From contig JADFYT010000131.1 of NCBI GenBank assembly GCA_015232935.1, forward strand, positions 1 to 6,691: 6,691 bases of DNA. Reading direction: 5' to 3'. Below are positions 5,433-6,691 of the stretch, piece by piece. Position numbers and translations under genes: made by a program. The notes beneath the pieces were generated by a model. That model was not told the origin of the DNA. It made no database searches and saw nothing but the letters and a program-made list of their open reading frames with translations. Source of the DNA: Desulfamplus sp. Lineage in GTDB: Bacteria; Desulfobacterota; Desulfobacteria; Desulfobacterales; Desulfobacteraceae. The stretch's first letter is position 1. Every line of letters starts with the position of its first letter.

Positions 5433-5459
5433 GGTGGTGGCCGAAAACCGGCCACAACC
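5433..5459. terminator. GC-rich hairpin between convergent genes
   Basis: The arms 5433-5443 and 5449-5459 pair over 11 positions with one G-A mismatch around the loop AAAAC; the core is GTGGCCG/CGGCCAC (read with T5438-A5454 included). It is strong but has no T tract on either side. Its position between two convergent stop codons suggests a two-way transcription barrier. Confidence 0.45.
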
Positions 5460-5464
5460 AAGTA

Positions 5465-5484
5465 GATATCCTGATTCAGACAAG
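5465..5484. repeat. Partial second copy of the intergenic repeat arm
   Basis: ATCCTGATTCAGAC at 5468-5481 is identical to the right arm of the element at 2299-2312. It is preceded by GAT, so GATATCC (5465-5471) also recurs from the centre of that element (2269-2275). Both copies sit just downstream of the 3' end of a minus-strand gene (lepA and valS). Confidence 0.65.
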
Positions 5485-5521
5485 TGCTATTGGCGTCCTT
5501 GCATGTCACATCAAAAGCACT

Positions 5522-6691
5522 CTATTTTTTCATCTGCTTTATCCTGTCAAGGTTCAGATTAAGCTTGTCGCTCTTCTCCTGAAGCATCTGCTGCTGCTCC
5601 TTTACCTTTTCCACAACATCATCTGGTGCCTTGTCAAGAAAGCTCTCGTTGGCAAGTCTTTTCGAGACAGATACAAGCTCTTTGGTCACCTTTTCCAGCT
5701 CCTTTTCAAGGCGCAGCTCCTCCTTGTCAAAATCGATAACTCCCTTGAGAGAGACATAAATGGTTGTTCCCTTCACTACACCGGTAGCACATGCCAAAGG
5801 AGCGTCAGATGTCTCTGAAAGGGTAAGGCTCTCAAGCCTTGAGAGGTTCTCGATCAGGGACGGATTTTCCGCGATGAGTCTCTTTTCCGCATCATCAAGG
5901 GTGTGCATCACAACATTGAGCTGCATTGATGGCTGAATATTCATCTCTCCCCGGATATTCCTGATTCCGGAGATAAGCCCCACAATAAATTCCATATCCT
6001 TTTCAACCTCAGGATTTCTGAAGGTGTAGTCAGGATCATTGTCTTCAGGGAAAGATGCCTCCAGAACAGAGCCGCGTACAATCGGCAGTGCGTGCCATAT
6101 CTCCTCTGTCACAAAGGGCATGAACGGATGGAGCATGACAAGAATATCCTTTAGCACCTTTGCAAGAACGGTTCTTGTCGCGTCCCGCCTTTTTTGTCCC
6201 TCTTTTTCATACAGAGCAGACTTTGCGGCCTCTAAATACCAGTCACAGAACTCATGCCATACAAACTGGTAAATGGCACTTGAAGCCTCATTGAACCTGT
6301 AATTTTCAATCCCTGACCTGACGGCCTCGGCAGTTGCGGCAGATCTTGACAGTATCCAGTGCTCACTTATAGAGTATGCCTTGTCTGTAATATTTTTTAT
6401 ATCCAGATGATCAAGGCTGCTCTTCACAGGCTCGGAGTTAATGATTCCAGACGCCACGCCACTATTGCCTGCCTGTTTGTTCTGCATGCCTGCCTGGTCG
6501 CCCGCCGCCTTTTTGTCCACATCTTTTTCAAGATGCATCATGGTAAGACGTGCCGCGTTCCACAGCTTGTTTACAAAGTGGCGATACCCTTCCACACGCT
6601 CCTCTGACATGCGGACATCTCTTCCCTGGGCTGCAAATGCCGCAAGGGTAAAACGGAAAGCGTCTGCTCCATAATGGTCAATCACCTTAAG
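5522..6691 (-). CDS. valS: Valyl-tRNA synthetase, C-terminal part (5' end beyond window)
   Basis: ValRS charges tRNA-Val with valine in the cytosol. About 389 C-terminal residues are present. The frame is open to the right edge, reading L-K-V-I-D-H-Y-G, where the GTG at 6685 is an internal Val codon and not a start. In the family this point lies just after KMSKSKGNVIDPL, so the Rossmann catalytic core and the HIGH and KMSKS motifs lie outside. Visible are GADAFRFTLAAFAAQGRDVRM, the anticodon-binding domain (GYRHFVNKLWNAAR, HWILSRSA, FCDWYLEAAK, LHPFMPFVTEEIWHAL, IRNIRGEMNIQPS) and the C-terminal coiled-coil tRNA-binding arm (EELRLEKELEKV...LANESFLDKAPDDVVEKVKEQ). An unusual insertion lies between LWNAARLTMMHLEK and ISEHWIL. 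The gene ends at TAG 5522 and converges on the cyclase gene. Confidence 0.96.
   Translation of the reverse strand, partial: LKVIDHYGADAFRFTLAAFAAQGRDVRMSEERVEGYRHFVNKLWNAARLTMMHLEKDVDKKAAGDQAGMQNKQAGNSGVASGIINSEPVKSSLDHLDIKNITDKAYSISEHWILSRSAATAEAVRSGIENYRFNEASSAIYQFVWHEFCDWYLEAAKSALYEKEGQKRRDATRTVLAKVLKDILVMLHPFMPFVTEEIWHALPIVRGSVLEASFPEDNDPDYTFRNPEVEKDMEFIVGLISGIRNIRGEMNIQPSMQLNVVMHTLDDAEKRLIAENPSLIENLSRLESLTLSETSDAPLACATGVVKGTTIYVSLKGVIDFDKEELRLEKELEKVTKELVSVSKRLANESFLDKAPDDVVEKVKEQQQMLQEKSDKLNLNLDRIKQMKK
6371..6523 (-). other. Low-complexity insertion in ValRS anticodon-binding domain
   Basis: Between MMHLEK and ISEHWIL there are 51 residues, rich in Lys, Ala, Gly, Gln, Asn and Ser. As I recall the E. 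coli protein, it has about 14 residues at this point. The insert contains QAGMQNKQAG, encoded by two TGCCTGCCTG copies (plus strand 6466-6475 and 6487-6496) spaced exactly 21 bp apart. This suggests growth by in-frame duplication. It is probably a surface loop. Confidence 0.6.

Overview
The window looks like ordinary Gram-negative chromosome with moderate GC content. I suspect a Desulfobacterota (sulfate-reducer-type) bacterium. The grounds are the style of the intergenic repeat (GTCTGAATC.GGAT arms with recurring AGGAT words), the mix of LepA, a PleD-like GGDEF regulator and an RTX-like protein, and AGGTG-type ribosome binding sites. No 16S or other decisive marker is present, so the lineage is a low-confidence inference.

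Layout, left to right. (1) Positions 10-462 (+) encode a small heptad-repeat coiled-coil protein with a C-terminal membrane segment. It is followed by a hairpin and a 16-bp perfect palindrome. (2) Positions 610-1207 (-) hold a type II toxin-antitoxin module. The RelE/ParE-like toxin comes first and the HTH antitoxin second, with a 32-bp overlap. Its promoter is nearly consensus, overlaps a GTAATA palindrome, and is placed so that the toxin mRNA should begin at its own ATG. (3) Positions 1300-2166 (-) encode an uncharacterised protein with one HYLxxGA-type repeat and an RTX/adhesin-like C terminus; a hairpin lies downstream. (4) Positions 2204-2312 contain a tandem plus inverted intergenic repeat, and a partial copy of it recurs at 5465-5484. 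(5) Positions 2336-4141 (-) are lepA (elongation factor 4), probably starting at TTG. (6) Positions 4142-4489 form a divergent intergenic region carrying a strong sigma-70-like promoter for the next gene. (7) Positions 4490-5389 (+) encode a REC-GGDEF diguanylate cyclase with its inhibitory site intact. (8) Positions 5390-5521 separate convergent genes and hold two hairpins and the second repeat copy. (9) Positions 5522-6691 (-) are the C-terminal part of valS, which runs off the right edge and carries an unusual insertion of about 35 residues.

The genes do not form one pathway. lepA and valS are translation housekeeping genes. The cyclase is a signalling unit with its own promoter. The toxin-antitoxin module, the RTX-like protein and the coiled-coil protein are accessory genes on the left. 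I found no CRISPR array, tRNA, rRNA, transposase or integrase. I see no convincing new multi-gene system. The most interesting local feature is the expression architecture of the toxin-antitoxin module.
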